DNA of 64,000 bases from Butyrivibrio hungatei. GTDB lineage: Bacteria; Bacillota; Clostridia; Lachnospirales; Lachnospiraceae. The notes below the pieces were generated by a model. The model had not been told where the DNA came from and searched no databases. It saw nothing but the letters and a program-made list of their open reading frames with translations. A program made the position numbers and the translations under genes. Below, in pieces: positions 23,414 to 33,765 of this stretch. Each line of letters begins with the position of its first letter. Position 1 is the stretch's first letter. The stretch spans positions 62,001 to 126,000 of the forward strand of contig NZ_FMUR01000008.1 of the NCBI RefSeq assembly GCF_900101605.1, read 5' to 3'.

Positions 23414-24904
23414 TTATAAATTTGTATATCCCATCAAGTATTCGTCTACTTCTTTAGCACATCTTCGTCCTTCATAGACCGCCCAGACAACAAGTGACTG
23501 TCCTCTGTGCATATCACCTGCGCAAAAGAGCTTTGTATTCGGCACATGATAGCTGTCATTTTCTGTAACAACCGTGCCGCGCTGACTCTTTTTAAGTCCG
23601 AACGCATCCGCGGAATAATCTTCACATCCGATAAATCCGGCTGCGATCAAAAGAATGTCACATTTAAGAACCTGTTCGGAGCCCGGAACCTCAGTTAACT
23701 TTCCGTCTTTGAAAGTAACCTTAACAGTTTCGATTTTCTTGATATTTCCTTTGTTATCCATTGAAACGCTCTTTACAGTTGTCTCATATACTCTCGGATC
23801 TTCGCCAAATACATGGATTGCTTCCTCGTGGCCATAGTCGGTCTTTAATACTTTGGGCCATTCGGGCCATGGATTTGATGCAGCTCTCGTTACAGGAGGC
23901 TTGGGCATCATCTCAAGTGCGGTAACACTCTTTGCACCATGTCTGATAACAGTTCCGATACAGTCATTACCCGTATCACCGCCTCCGACAATAACAACAT
24001 TCTTGCCCTTTGCATCGATAAAGCCACCGTGCTTGGAAAGAGTCTGTGCACTCTTATCCTGACACTGCATAAGTGCCTTAGTTGTCTGTGTGAGGAAATC
24101 AACCGCATTATAAACGCCTTTGATCTTTGCGGGATCTGCGACATTAAGCGGTCTTGGTTTCTTGGAACCGCAGCACAGAACAACCGCATCAAATTTCTCA
24201 TTAAGGCTCTCAGCACTCACATTTTTTCCTATATCGGAGTTTGTGTGGAATACAACGCCCTCTTCCTCCATGAGCTTTCTGCGTCTTTTTATAACGCTCT
24301 TATCAAGCTTCATGTTGGGGATTCCATACATGAGAAGTCCGCCGATCTCATCCTCTCTCTCGAAGACTTCAACAATGTGTCCCCTGTGATTAAGCTCATC
24401 CGCAACGGCAAGTCCGGATGGACCGCTTCCTATTACAGCAACTTTTTTACCGCTTCTTATCTCAGGAACTACGGGCCTTATATAACCTTTTGCAAAAGCA
24501 GTTTCTATTAAGTACAGCTCATTGTCGTGAACTGTTACGGCATCGCCGTTTTGTCCGCACATACATGCCTTTTCGCAAAGTGCCGGACACACTCTTCCCG
24601 TAAACTCAGGGAAGTTACTTGTCTTATGAAGCCTTGCAAAAGCATGTCCGTCGTGCCCTTTGTAAATCTCATCATTCCACTCGGGGATGAGATTGTGAAG
24701 AGGGCATCCCGTTACCATTCCGCCAAGATTCATTGCGGACTGGCAGAACGGAACTCCGCAGTTCATACATCTTGCGGCCTGCTCTCTTCTCTCCTTTACA
24801 TCAAGAGGAGCATGAAACTCCTCGAAATTCAGAATTCTGTCTTCAGGCAGGATATCTTTATTATTTGTTCTTCTATATTCAAGAAAGCCTGTTTCTTTTC
24901 CCAT
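23414..24904 (-). CDS. gltD: glutamate synthase small subunit (NADPH-binding beta chain)
   Basis: A 496-residue protein. The N-terminal ferredoxin-like part carries CMNCGVPFCQ, CPLHN and CPALCEKACMCG for [4Fe-4S] clusters. A first nucleotide fold follows at VAVIGSGPSGLAVADEL (FAD), then a second at VVIVGGGDTGNDCIG (NADPH), and AGDMHRGQSLVVWA near the end binds FAD. It passes electrons from NADPH to the large subunit to turn glutamine and 2-oxoglutarate into two glutamates. GGAGATGTAAA precedes the ATG. gltB lies 110 bases upstream, and a terminator follows. Confidence 0.97.
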   Translation of the reverse strand: MGKETGFLEYRRTNNKDILPEDRILNFEEFHAPLDVKERREQAARCMNCGVPFCQSAMNLGGMVTGCPLHNLIPEWNDEIYKGHDGHAFARLHKTSNFPEFTGRVCPALCEKACMCGQNGDAVTVHDNELYLIETAFAKGYIRPVVPEIRSGKKVAVIGSGPSGLAVADELNHRGHIVEVFEREDEIGGLLMYGIPNMKLDKSVIKRRRKLMEEEGVVFHTNSDIGKNVSAESLNEKFDAVVLCCGSKKPRPLNVADPAKIKGVYNAVDFLTQTTKALMQCQDKSAQTLSKHGGFIDAKGKNVVIVGGGDTGNDCIGTVIRHGAKSVTALEMMPKPPVTRAASNPWPEWPKVLKTDYGHEEAIHVFGEDPRVYETTVKSVSMDNKGNIKKIETVKVTFKDGKLTEVPGSEQVLKCDILLIAAGFIGCEDYSADAFGLKKSQRGTVVTENDSYHVPNTKLFCAGDMHRGQSLVVWAVYEGRRCAKEVDEYLMGYTNL

Positions 24905-25014
24905 TTTACATCTCCTATGTTCATTAAATGAAGTAACCCGTTAAAATCAAAGTACCTATACCATGATCAAAGCAATAATCCATGTAATGATTTATCAAAT
25001 AATCTTTACAACGA

Positions 25015-28000
25015 TCATGCCAATTCCTTAAATGCCTCCAACACTGCGTGGTCGTGGTCTATTCCCTGTTCCTCAAACTTGCTTATAGCCGTAAGCATCT
25101 TCTGATAGTCGTTGGGAACTATCTTCTTAAAGTCGGGAATATAGCTGTCAAAGTTCTTAAGGATTTCTTTTCCGTATTCAGAGCCGGTCTCTTTTACATA
25201 ATCTTCAAGAATCGACTTAAGCTCTGCAATATCGTACTTTTCGGTCACTTCATAAAGAGATGCCATATCTTTGTTCATTCTAAGATAAAGAGTATGCTCC
25301 CTATCAAGTACATAAGCGATTCCGCCGCTCATACCCGCAGCGAAGTTCTTACCTGTCATTCCAAGGATAACCGCTTTTCCGCCTGTCATATATTCAAGAC
25401 CGTGATCTCCACATCCTTCGGAAACAGCGATCGCGCCTGAATTTCTTACGCAGAATCTCTCTCCCGCAACACCGCATACGTAAGCTTTTCCGGCAGTAGC
25501 ACCGTAAAGAGCGACATTACCGATGATTATATTCTCATGTGCCTTATATATAGCTTTCTCTGAAGGTCTTACAATGACCTTACCGCCTGAAAGTCCCTTG
25601 CCGAATCCGTCATTGGCATCACCGTAAAGTTTAAGTGTAACGCCCTTTGGAAGGAATGCGCCGAATGACTGTCCGCCGCCGCCGTATGCTTCTACAAATA
25701 CCGAATCCTCGGGAAGAGTATTCTTAAAGTCACTTGTAACCCTGCTGCCAAGCAGTGTTCCAAAGCTTCTGTCGGTACTTGAAATATCGACTTTCATCTT
25801 TACTCTTTCAGACACGGATGCCTTATTTTCCTCTTCTTCATCCGTCTTTACAGCATATGCCTTAAGTGCATTCTTTCCTTTCTCGTACTCAGGGATAAGC
25901 ACCTTAGAATCAAGTGTATTCACAAGTCCGAAATCATATACATCCTTAGGATCGAAGTGATTCTTTTCAATTCCGGCATACTTGCTGTCAAGGATTCTGC
26001 TAAGGTCTGCAGCATCTTTACATCTTGCCTTCGGAACGCTCCTCATCTTAAGGCAATCTGTTCTTCCGACCATATCTGTAAGTTTCTTAAATCCAAGCTC
26101 GCTCATGATCTCACGAAGCTGTCTTGCGACAAAGAGCATGAAATTCATGACATACTCAGGCTTACCTGTAAATCTCTTTCTGAGCTCTTCGTTCTGAGTT
26201 GCGATTCCGACAGGGCATGTATCTTTTGAACATACACGCATCATCATGCATCCCATACATACAAGGGGAGCTGTCGCAAAACCAAACTCCTCGGCACCGA
26301 GAAGTGCTGCGATTGCAACGTCTCTACCTGTCATAAGCTTACCGTCTGCTTCAAGAACTACTCTGCTTCTAAGTCCGTTATCTATAAGGGACTGATGTGC
26401 CTCGCTAACACCAAGCTCCCAAGGAAGTCCCGCATGGTGAACCGAAGATGAAGGTGCGGCACCTGTTCCTCCGTCATATCCGGATACAAGGATTACCTGA
26501 GCTCCGGCTTTGGCAACACCCGATGCGATTGTTCCTACGCCTGCTTCAGAAACAAGCTTAACCGAGATCCTTGCTCTGTCATTTGCATTCTTAAGATCGT
26601 AAATAAGCTGCGCAAGATCTTCTATTGAATAGATGTCATGGTGCGGCGGAGGTGAAATAAGTGCTACGCCGGGAGTTGAAAAACGTGTGCTTGCAACCCA
26701 AGGGTATACCTTCTTTCCCGGAAGATGTCCGCCTTCTCCGGGCTTTGCTCCCTGTGCCATCTTGATCTGGATTTCCTGTGCGCTCTGAAGATATCTGCTT
26801 GTAACGCCGAATCTTCCCGATGCAACCTGCTTAACGGCACTGTTTCTCTCAGTTCCGAAACGTGCAACGTCTTCACCGCCTTCACCGGTATTTGACTTTC
26901 CGCCAAGTCTGTTCATTGCTACGGCAAGTGTCTCATGTGCCTCTTTTGAAAGAGATCCGTAAGACATTGCACCTGTCTGGAAGCGCTTAACGATCTCTTC
27001 TTCGCTCTCAACCTCTTCGATCGGAACAGGCTTTTTGGCAGGTACGAAGGACAAAAGAGCTCTCAATGTATGAGGTCTGTCCTCGTCGTCAACCATCTGT
27101 GTGTATTCCTTAAATCTCTCGTAGTCACCCTCTCTTACCGCTCTCTGGAGAGTTACGATAGTCTTGGGGTTATACATGTGGTCTTCTTTGTCATCGCCGC
27201 TTCTGAGCGCATGGAAGCCGATAGAATCAAGTGTTGAGTCGGTTGAAAGTCCGAGCGGATCGAATGCCTTATCGTGACGAAGCTCGATATCCTCACCTAT
27301 CTCTTCTATGCCGATTCCGCCTACTCTGCTGGTTGTTCCGGTAAAGTATTTATCAACAAGCTCTTTTGACAGACCTATAGCCTCGAAAATTCTTGCAGAC
27401 TGATAGGACTGCAAAGTAGAGATACCCATCTTGGCTGCGATCTTAACTACGCCGCCAAGAAGTGCCTTGTTGTAGTCTGCAATAGCGGTATGATAATCTT
27501 TGTCCAAAATTCCTATATCTATGAGCTCAGCAATGCACTCCTGAGCAAGATAAGGATGAATTGCTCTCGCACCAAAACCAAGAAGTGTAGCGATCTGGTG
27601 AACATCTCTTGGCTCGCCGCTCTCAAGGATGAGTGATACGGCTGTGCGTCTCTTTGTCCTTACAAGATGCTGCTCAACTGATGAAACCGCAAGCAGTGAA
27701 GGAATCGGCATATGGTTCTCGTCAACTCCTCTGTCTGAAAGGATAATGATGTTTACTCCGTCTGCAACAGCTCTGTCTACAGATATATTAAGCTGCTCCA
27801 ATGCTCTCTCGACGGGAGTATTCTTGTAATACAAAAGTGAGATCTTTCTCACTGAAAAGCCCTGCTGATCGAGAGCTTCTATCTTCATCAGGTCAACGCC
27901 TGTAAGTATCGGATTGTTAACTTCCAAAACTCTGCAGTTGTCGCTCTTTTCTTTTAACAGATTTCCGTCGGAACCTATATAAACGGTAGTATCTGTAACG

Positions 28001-29565
28001 ACTTTCTCACGGAGAGAGTCGATCGGCGGGTTTGTAACCTGCGCAAAGAGCTGCTTAAAGTAGCAGAAAAGCGGCTGGTGATGAGTTGAAAGCATGGCAA
28101 GAGGTACGTCCGTACCCATGGAAACCGTAGGCTCTATGCCATTCATCGCCATTGGAAGAATCTGCTGTTTTACATCTTCATATGAATATCCGAACACCTT
28201 GTAGAGCTTATCCCTCATCTCCTGCGAATGTGTAGGAATCTTCTTGTTGGGGATGCTGAGCTTATTAAGGTGTAAAAGATATCTGTCAAGCCACTCACCG
28301 TAAGGCTTAGCCTGTGAGTACTTATTCTTACACTCTTCATCCGAGATTATACGTCCCTCTCTTGTATCTACAAGAAGCATGTGTCCCGGTGAAAGACGTG
28401 ATTTCTTTACGATATTCTCTTCAGGAATATCAAGGACTCCGACTTCCGATGAAAGGATGAGTCTTCCATCCTTTGTAACATAGTATCTGGAAGGTCTGAG
28501 ACCGTTTCTGTCAAGTGTTGCGCCAAATACTTCGCCGTCTGTGAAAAGAACCGCCGCAGGGCCGTCCCATGGCTCCATCATTGTCGCATAGTAGTGATAA
28601 AAGTCTTTTCTGTCCTTATCCATGAAGTCGTTGTTCTTCCAAGGCTCGGGAATTGCGAGCATCATAGCAAGCGGAAGATCCATTCCGTTCATGTAAAGGA
28701 ACTCAAGTGTATTGTCGAGCATTGCGGAATCCGAACCCGATGATGCAATGACGGGATAAACCTTTGAAAGGTCGTCTCCAAAAATGTCGGATGACATCGT
28801 CTCTTCTCTTGCAAGCATCCTGTCGCTGTTTCCGCGGATTGTATTTATCTCTCCGTTGTGGGCGATCATCCTGTACGGATGAGCACGCTGCCACGAAGGA
28901 GTTGTATTGGTAGAAAAACGGCTGTGCACAAGTGCGATTGCTGTTCTGTAATCAGGAGAAAGGAGGTCCTCGTAGAACTTACGAAGCTGTCCTACAAGGA
29001 ACATTCCCTTATAAACAATGGTCCTGGATGAAAATGAACAGATGTAGGTGTCTTCAGAAGATTTCTCATACTCTCTTCTAAGGCAGTAAAGACGTCTGTC
29101 AAATTCAATTCCTCTTGCCGCATCCGAAGGTCTCTCGATAAAGCACTGAGAAATATGAGGCATACAGTTTCTTGCAACTTCACCCAAAATTTCGGGATGT
29201 GTCTCAACATCTCTCCAGCCGAGTACTTTGAGGTTCTCTTTCTCAGCGATGACTTCAAGCATACGCTTTGCAAACATACGCTTCATAGGGTCCTGAGGTA
29301 AAAAGAACATTCCTATTCCGTAATCGCCTGCTTCTTTAAGAGAAATACCGATTTTTCTTGCTTCAAGAGAAAAGAATCTGTGAGAAATCTGGACAAGTAT
29401 TCCTACACCGTCTCCGACTTTTCCCGTTGCATCTTTTCCGGCTCTGTGCTCAAGCTTTTCAACAACCTTGAGCGCATCGTCGAGAACTTTATTGTCTGCA
29501 CTTCCGTCTATATTGATGACTGCGCCGATTCCGCAGGCATCATGTTCATTCATCCAAGTTTCCAT
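25015..29565 (-). CDS. gltB: glutamate synthase large subunit
   Basis: This 1516-residue, full-length alpha chain begins METWMNEHDACGIG. Cys11 is the glutaminase nucleophile, exposed after removal of the first ten residues in the family. The amidotransferase domain is followed by a central domain, the FMN-binding synthase barrel (about 800-1200: GEGGEDVARFGTERNSAVKQ, GGTGAAP) with CMGCMMMRVCSKDTCP for the [3Fe-4S] cluster, and the GXGXG beta-helix at the C-terminus. It works with GltD in the cytoplasm. GGAAGGATAAA precedes the ATG. It lies 54 bases after glnN, so a common transcript is likely. Confidence 0.97.
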   Translation of the reverse strand: METWMNEHDACGIGAVINIDGSADNKVLDDALKVVEKLEHRAGKDATGKVGDGVGILVQISHRFFSLEARKIGISLKEAGDYGIGMFFLPQDPMKRMFAKRMLEVIAEKENLKVLGWRDVETHPEILGEVARNCMPHISQCFIERPSDAARGIEFDRRLYCLRREYEKSSEDTYICSFSSRTIVYKGMFLVGQLRKFYEDLLSPDYRTAIALVHSRFSTNTTPSWQRAHPYRMIAHNGEINTIRGNSDRMLAREETMSSDIFGDDLSKVYPVIASSGSDSAMLDNTLEFLYMNGMDLPLAMMLAIPEPWKNNDFMDKDRKDFYHYYATMMEPWDGPAAVLFTDGEVFGATLDRNGLRPSRYYVTKDGRLILSSEVGVLDIPEENIVKKSRLSPGHMLLVDTREGRIISDEECKNKYSQAKPYGEWLDRYLLHLNKLSIPNKKIPTHSQEMRDKLYKVFGYSYEDVKQQILPMAMNGIEPTVSMGTDVPLAMLSTHHQPLFCYFKQLFAQVTNPPIDSLREKVVTDTTVYIGSDGNLLKEKSDNCRVLEVNNPILTGVDLMKIEALDQQGFSVRKISLLYYKNTPVERALEQLNISVDRAVADGVNIIILSDRGVDENHMPIPSLLAVSSVEQHLVRTKRRTAVSLILESGEPRDVHQIATLLGFGARAIHPYLAQECIAELIDIGILDKDYHTAIADYNKALLGGVVKIAAKMGISTLQSYQSARIFEAIGLSKELVDKYFTGTTSRVGGIGIEEIGEDIELRHDKAFDPLGLSTDSTLDSIGFHALRSGDDKEDHMYNPKTIVTLQRAVREGDYERFKEYTQMVDDEDRPHTLRALLSFVPAKKPVPIEEVESEEEIVKRFQTGAMSYGSLSKEAHETLAVAMNRLGGKSNTGEGGEDVARFGTERNSAVKQVASGRFGVTSRYLQSAQEIQIKMAQGAKPGEGGHLPGKKVYPWVASTRFSTPGVALISPPPHHDIYSIEDLAQLIYDLKNANDRARISVKLVSEAGVGTIASGVAKAGAQVILVSGYDGGTGAAPSSSVHHAGLPWELGVSEAHQSLIDNGLRSRVVLEADGKLMTGRDVAIAALLGAEEFGFATAPLVCMGCMMMRVCSKDTCPVGIATQNEELRKRFTGKPEYVMNFMLFVARQLREIMSELGFKKLTDMVGRTDCLKMRSVPKARCKDAADLSRILDSKYAGIEKNHFDPKDVYDFGLVNTLDSKVLIPEYEKGKNALKAYAVKTDEEEENKASVSERVKMKVDISSTDRSFGTLLGSRVTSDFKNTLPEDSVFVEAYGGGGQSFGAFLPKGVTLKLYGDANDGFGKGLSGGKVIVRPSEKAIYKAHENIIIGNVALYGATAGKAYVCGVAGERFCVRNSGAIAVSEGCGDHGLEYMTGGKAVILGMTGKNFAAGMSGGIAYVLDREHTLYLRMNKDMASLYEVTEKYDIAELKSILEDYVKETGSEYGKEILKNFDSYIPDFKKIVPNDYQKMLTAISKFEEQGIDHDHAVLEAFKELA

Positions 29566-29619
29566 TTTTATCCTTCCTTTTTCCTTATTTTCTTTGGAAA
29601 AAAATAACCTAAATCTCCA

Positions 29620-31728
29620 TTATCTTAATGAAAAAAGCATCTGTCCGTATGTCGGATATCCGAGATAGCTGTCGGGAACGAGTGCTTCCGCAGCATCCGC
29701 ATATTTTCTGACTTCGTCCATATCTGCAAGAATTGTCTTCTGGTAATAAGAAGCCTGATCGAGAACTTCAGTCTTACCCTCAGCAACGGTAGTATCTGCT
29801 GCAAGTTTCTTGATTGCTTCGCTCATCTTGCCCTGAGCTTCATCAATTGCTTTGAGTGTCTCGATTTCGAAAGTTGCACTCTTTTCTCCGAGAAGTGCCT
29901 TCTTTCCTGTTGCCTCTTCAAGAAGGTCGCTCTGATATGCGATAAGTCCTTCCATGAGATCTTTCTTTGCCATCTCCTGCAAAGTCAAAGACTCGATGTG
30001 GATTGACTTTGAGTAGTTCTCAAGGAGAATCTCATATCTTGAATCAATCTCTTCCTTAGTGAAGATGCCGTGCTTTGTGAAGAGGTCAACTGACTCTTTT
30101 TCCTTGAAGTAAGGAAGTGCATCGGGAAGTGACTTAAGGTTGGGAAGTCCTCTCTTTGCAGCCTCTTCTACCCACTCGTCTGTATATCCGTTTCCGTTAA
30201 AGAGAACTCTCTTATGAGCTACAAGTGTCTCTTTAAGTACTTCTGCGATCTTTTCATTAAGCTTATCTTTCTCAACGCCTTCAAGCTTTGCATAGATCTT
30301 TGCGATCTCTTCTGCAACCGCTGTGTTAAGAACGATATTTGCATTTGCTACAGAAACTGCAGAACCGGGCATACGGAACTCGAACTTGTTACCTGTAAAT
30401 GCGAAAGGTGATGTTCTGTTTCTGTCTGTGTTGTCCTTTGTGAAGTGAGGAAGAACTTCTGCTCCCATTCCCATCTGAACTTTGCCCTTGCTGTGGTATG
30501 CGTTTCCTTCTTCAACACCTTTAAGTACTTCGCTAAGCTCGTCACCAACGAAAATTGAAATGATTGCCGGAGGTGCCTCGTTTCCGCCAAGTCTGTGATC
30601 GTTTCCTGCAGATGCAACGGAAAGTCTAAGAAGTGGTGCATACTCATCAACAGCTGCGATAACTGCCATAAGGAATACAAGGAAAGGAGTGTTCTCACCG
30701 GGGTTCTTACCGGGATCTAAGAGGTTCATTCCCGTATCTGTGCAAACAGACCAGTTGTTGTGCTTACCTGAACCGTTGATTCCCTCGAATGGCTTCTCAT
30801 GTAAGAGGCATGCGAAGTTGTGCTTGTCAGCAACTTTCTTCATAACTTCCATTGTGAGCTGGTTGTGATCTACAGCGATGTTGGCTGTCTCAAATACAGG
30901 TGCAAGCTCGTGCTGTGAAGGAGCAACCTCGTTGTGCTTTGTCTTTGCGGGAATTCCGAGTTTCCAGAGTTCCTCGTCAAGATCGTGCATATATGCTGAA
31001 ACCTTAGGCTTAATTACACCGAAGTAGTGATCTTCCATCTCCTGACCTTTTGTTGCAGGCGCACCAAGAAGTGTTCTACCTGTGAAAAGAAGGTCTTTTC
31101 TGAGTTTGTAATCTTCTTTATCGATAAGGAAATATTCCTGCTCTGAACCGATTGTTGTGCTTACTCTGTTAACGTCCGCATATCCAAGGAGCTTGAGCAT
31201 CTTAACAGCTTCTCTTGAAAGAGCCTCCATTGATCTTAAGAGAGGTGTCTTTTTATCAAGAGCTTCTCCGCCGTATGAGCAGAATGCTGTAGGAATGTAA
31301 AGAGATCCGTCTTTAATAAATGCCGGTGATGAAGGATCCCAAGCTGTATATCCTCTTGCTTCGAATGTTGCACGAAGTCCTCCTGAAGGGAAACTTGAAG
31401 CATCAGGCTCACCCTTTACGAGTTCTTTTCCTGAGAACTCCATGATAACCTTGCCGTCTTCTGTAGGTGAAATGAAGCTGTCATGCTTCTCGGCTGTAAG
31501 ACCTGTCATAGGCTGGAACCAGTGTGTAAAGTGTGTTGCACCGTTCTCTACTGCCCACTCTTTCATTACTGCAGCAACGCAATTTGCTACATCAAGCTCA
31601 AGATGTGTTCCTTTCTCAATTGTCTTGTGAACTGCCTTGTATATGTCCTTAGGAAGCCTGTCTTTCATAACCTTGTCATTAAAAACAAGACATCCAAATT
31701 CTTCTGTTAATTTCTCTGCATCGATCAT
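29620..31728 (-). CDS. glnN: glutamine synthetase type III
   Basis: A 702-residue glutamine synthetase of the large GSIII class, which in usual members has about 700-730 residues against 440-470 for GSI. Class motifs seen are [50 protein letters not shown], and [15 protein letters not shown] with [12 protein letters not shown] for the ATP and glutamate sites. It makes glutamine from glutamate, ammonium and ATP as a dodecamer. GSIII is known from Butyrivibrio, Ruminococcus and Bacteroides, which supports the proposed host. GGAGGAAATTAAA precedes the ATG. asnB lies 24 bases upstream and gltB 54 bases downstream. Confidence 0.97.
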   Translation of the reverse strand: MIDAEKLTEEFGCLVFNDKVMKDRLPKDIYKAVHKTIEKGTHLELDVANCVAAVMKEWAVENGATHFTHWFQPMTGLTAEKHDSFISPTEDGKVIMEFSGKELVKGEPDASSFPSGGLRATFEARGYTAWDPSSPAFIKDGSLYIPTAFCSYGGEALDKKTPLLRSMEALSREAVKMLKLLGYADVNRVSTTIGSEQEYFLIDKEDYKLRKDLLFTGRTLLGAPATKGQEMEDHYFGVIKPKVSAYMHDLDEELWKLGIPAKTKHNEVAPSQHELAPVFETANIAVDHNQLTMEVMKKVADKHNFACLLHEKPFEGINGSGKHNNWSVCTDTGMNLLDPGKNPGENTPFLVFLMAVIAAVDEYAPLLRLSVASAGNDHRLGGNEAPPAIISIFVGDELSEVLKGVEEGNAYHSKGKVQMGMGAEVLPHFTKDNTDRNRTSPFAFTGNKFEFRMPGSAVSVANANIVLNTAVAEEIAKIYAKLEGVEKDKLNEKIAEVLKETLVAHKRVLFNGNGYTDEWVEEAAKRGLPNLKSLPDALPYFKEKESVDLFTKHGIFTKEEIDSRYEILLENYSKSIHIESLTLQEMAKKDLMEGLIAYQSDLLEEATGKKALLGEKSATFEIETLKAIDEAQGKMSEAIKKLAADTTVAEGKTEVLDQASYYQKTILADMDEVRKYADAAEALVPDSYLGYPTYGQMLFSLR

Positions 31729-31752
31729 TTTAATTTCCTCCGTTTTTAATAT

Positions 31753-33336
31753 TTATTTTCCTGATGCTCCGTAGTTTGAAAGAACTCTTGCGGAAGGATC
31801 GTCAACATTGCATCCTTCCCAGCTCTTATTGGGCATCCAAAAATCTACTACCATATCTGACTGACCGGGATAGTACTTCTCAAACAGTTCTCTGTACAGG
31901 AGAGACTCCCTCGTAAATGGAGTTGCATGAGTGTACTTCTTTTTCATTGTTTCAAGATCTGCAAAAGAGTATTTCCCTTCAGCATATTCAATAAGGTCGT
32001 CCCTGAGCGAATGTCCTACGGCATCTGAGAAAGCTGCCTTTTCTCTCATAAGGATCGATCTTGGAATAACTTCATCTTTTTCAAAAGCCTTTCTTAATAA
32101 GAACTTTCCGATTCCGTATGTGTTGAGCTTCTTTTCGGGATCTATGCTCATTACATAACTTGCAAAATCAAGATCTCCGAAAGGAACTCTTGCTTCGAGT
32201 GAGTTTACGCTGATACATCTGTCTGCCCTGAGGACATCGTACATGTGAAGCTCTCTCACTCTCTTTTTTGCCTCTTCCTGGAAGGCTTCGGCGCTCGGAG
32301 CAAAGTCCGTATATTTATAACCAAAGAGCTCATCTGAGATTTCACCTGTAAGAACTACTTTGATATCGGTGTTTTCATGTATCCATTTGCACAAAAGATA
32401 CATTCCGATGGAAGCTCTTATTGTTGTGATGTCGTAAGTTCCAAGTGCCTCAACAACAGGCTCGAGTGCGTTAAGCACATCTTCTTTGGTGATTATGACT
32501 TCATGGTGATTGCTGTGAATGTACTCCGCAACTTCCCTTGCATATTTAAGGTCGATCGCATCGATATCCATTCCAATCGCAAATGTCTCAATCGGCTTGT
32601 CCGAAAGTCTTGCGGCAACACCGCAAACAAGTGATGAATCAAGTCCTCCGGAAAGAAGGAATCCTACGGGCGCATCAGCGTCGAGTCTTTTTTCTATTCC
32701 GTTTACGAGCTTGTCGTGTATCTTTGTTGTTATGACTTCAAGGCTGTCTGTCGAAATTTCTTTTACGTCAGTCATATCCTTATAACATACAAATTCCCCG
32801 TCCTCGTAGTAATGTCCGGGCGGGAAAGGCATAACTTTCCGACATGTACCTATGATATTCTTTGGTTCCGATGAAAAAAGGATGTGTCCTTCATCGTCGT
32901 ATCCGTAATAAAGAGGTCTGATACCGATCGGATCTCTTGCGGCTATGAACTTTCTCTTTGCCGCGTCATAGATCACACATGCAAATTCGGCATCCAAAAA
33001 TCCAAACATCTTGGTTCCGAGCCTCTCATAAAGAGGAAGCAGTATCTCGCAATCACTTTCGCTCTTAAAGCTGTAGCCCAGGGAAATGAGATAATTTTTG
33101 ATATTCTCAAATCCGTATAATTCTCCGTTACATATAACTACGTTTCCATTTAATGAAAAGGGCTGCATTCCCGCTTCATTTAATCCCATGATGGAGAGTC
33201 TGTTAAATCCCATCCATCCTTCGTCGACCTTCAGAGTTCTCGACATGTCGGGGCCTCTGGAATGAGTCTTATATAACATTTCTTCAAAAAATTCCTGAGC
33301 AACATCTGCTCTAGCGTATGTAAGAATTGCGCACAT
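31753..33336 (-). CDS. asnB: asparagine synthetase B, glutamine-hydrolysing
   Basis: A 527-residue protein beginning MCAILTY, so Cys2 becomes the N-terminal nucleophile of the class II amidotransferase domain (1 to about 190). RGPDMSR and GFNRLSIMG are the glutamine site. The synthetase domain contains SGGLDSSLVCG, the pyrophosphate loop, and LTGEISDELFGY. It makes asparagine from aspartate, glutamine and ATP. GGGAGGAAGG precedes the ATG. It lies 24 bases upstream of glnN and is likely the first gene of the asnB-glnN-gltB-gltD transcript. The 430-base spacer upstream contains many hairpins. Confidence 0.95.
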   Translation of the reverse strand: MCAILTYARADVAQEFFEEMLYKTHSRGPDMSRTLKVDEGWMGFNRLSIMGLNEAGMQPFSLNGNVVICNGELYGFENIKNYLISLGYSFKSESDCEILLPLYERLGTKMFGFLDAEFACVIYDAAKRKFIAARDPIGIRPLYYGYDDEGHILFSSEPKNIIGTCRKVMPFPPGHYYEDGEFVCYKDMTDVKEISTDSLEVITTKIHDKLVNGIEKRLDADAPVGFLLSGGLDSSLVCGVAARLSDKPIETFAIGMDIDAIDLKYAREVAEYIHSNHHEVIITKEDVLNALEPVVEALGTYDITTIRASIGMYLLCKWIHENTDIKVVLTGEISDELFGYKYTDFAPSAEAFQEEAKKRVRELHMYDVLRADRCISVNSLEARVPFGDLDFASYVMSIDPEKKLNTYGIGKFLLRKAFEKDEVIPRSILMREKAAFSDAVGHSLRDDLIEYAEGKYSFADLETMKKKYTHATPFTRESLLYRELFEKYYPGQSDMVVDFWMPNKSWEGCNVDDPSARVLSNYGASGK

Positions 33337-33402
33337 ACTTTATCCTTCCTCCCGGTATTTCATTTATTCAAACGGTCTGCGTAGTAGCCTGAGCGGCAAT
33401 AT

Positions 33403-33600
33403 ATGCATTCTTGAACATGATGTTCAAGAATGCATCAACCAAGCCAATTTGAATCGACTTCGTCGATAGGGCTTGGCTGACTCCTGATTCATATTCTCAC
33501 GAAATCCGCAGCAGGTGCGGATTTCTGTAATTTCATTTAAATTTTGCTCTGATTGTGCCAAACACTACGATGAGCCTGTCAGTCTCATCGTAGTGGCACA
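33403..33600. repeat. train of four strong inverted repeats
   Basis: ATGCATTCTTGAACAT/ATGTTCAAGAATGCAT at 33403-33435 (16 pairs, one base between arms); CCAAGCC/GGCTTGG at 33439-33476 enclosing ATCGAC/GTCGAT; GAAATCCGCA/TGCGGATTTC at 33501-33525; TGTGCCA-CACTACGATGAG/CTCATCGTAGTG-GCACA at 33554-33600. The design recalls 2810-2935, though the sequences differ. Confidence 0.8.
33511..33538. repeat. 28-base repeat shared with 49871-49898
   Basis: GCAGGTGCGGATTTCTGTAA then TTTCATTT. The copy at 49871 differs at two positions. Here the first half is the right arm of a hairpin; there the left arm is missing. Confidence 0.65.
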
Positions 33601-33729
33601 AAATCGCAAACTATTGTATATATTGCCTTAATGGCTATTGCGCAAACGCCTTTGTTGCTTGAATTTATTTACCTTTATACCTTTAAATAAGGAACTTACC
33701 TCTCGCTTCGCTCGACGTAAGACGTTCGA

Positions 33730-33759
33730 ACTAAGCTCGGTAAAACCTCGCTAAGTTCT
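33730..33759. repeat. third copy of the ACTAAGCTCG/ACCTCGCTAAGT element
   Basis: ACTAAGCTCG, GTAAA, ACCTCGCTAAGT. It matches the copy at 13125-13154 except in the spacer and one end base. It lies directly after the amt stop on the minus strand. Confidence 0.7.
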
Positions 33760-33765
33760 CACAGC

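Larger units (their letters stand above)
33337..33765. other. hairpin-rich interval between amt and asnB
   Basis: About 430 bases with no credible ORF. It holds four strong hairpins (33403-33600), a 28-base segment repeated at 49871 (33511-33538), a CTTAC/GTAAG hairpin at about 33697-33721 and one copy of the ACTAAGCTCG element (33730-33759). The asnB promoter should lie here but is not obvious. Confidence 0.6.
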
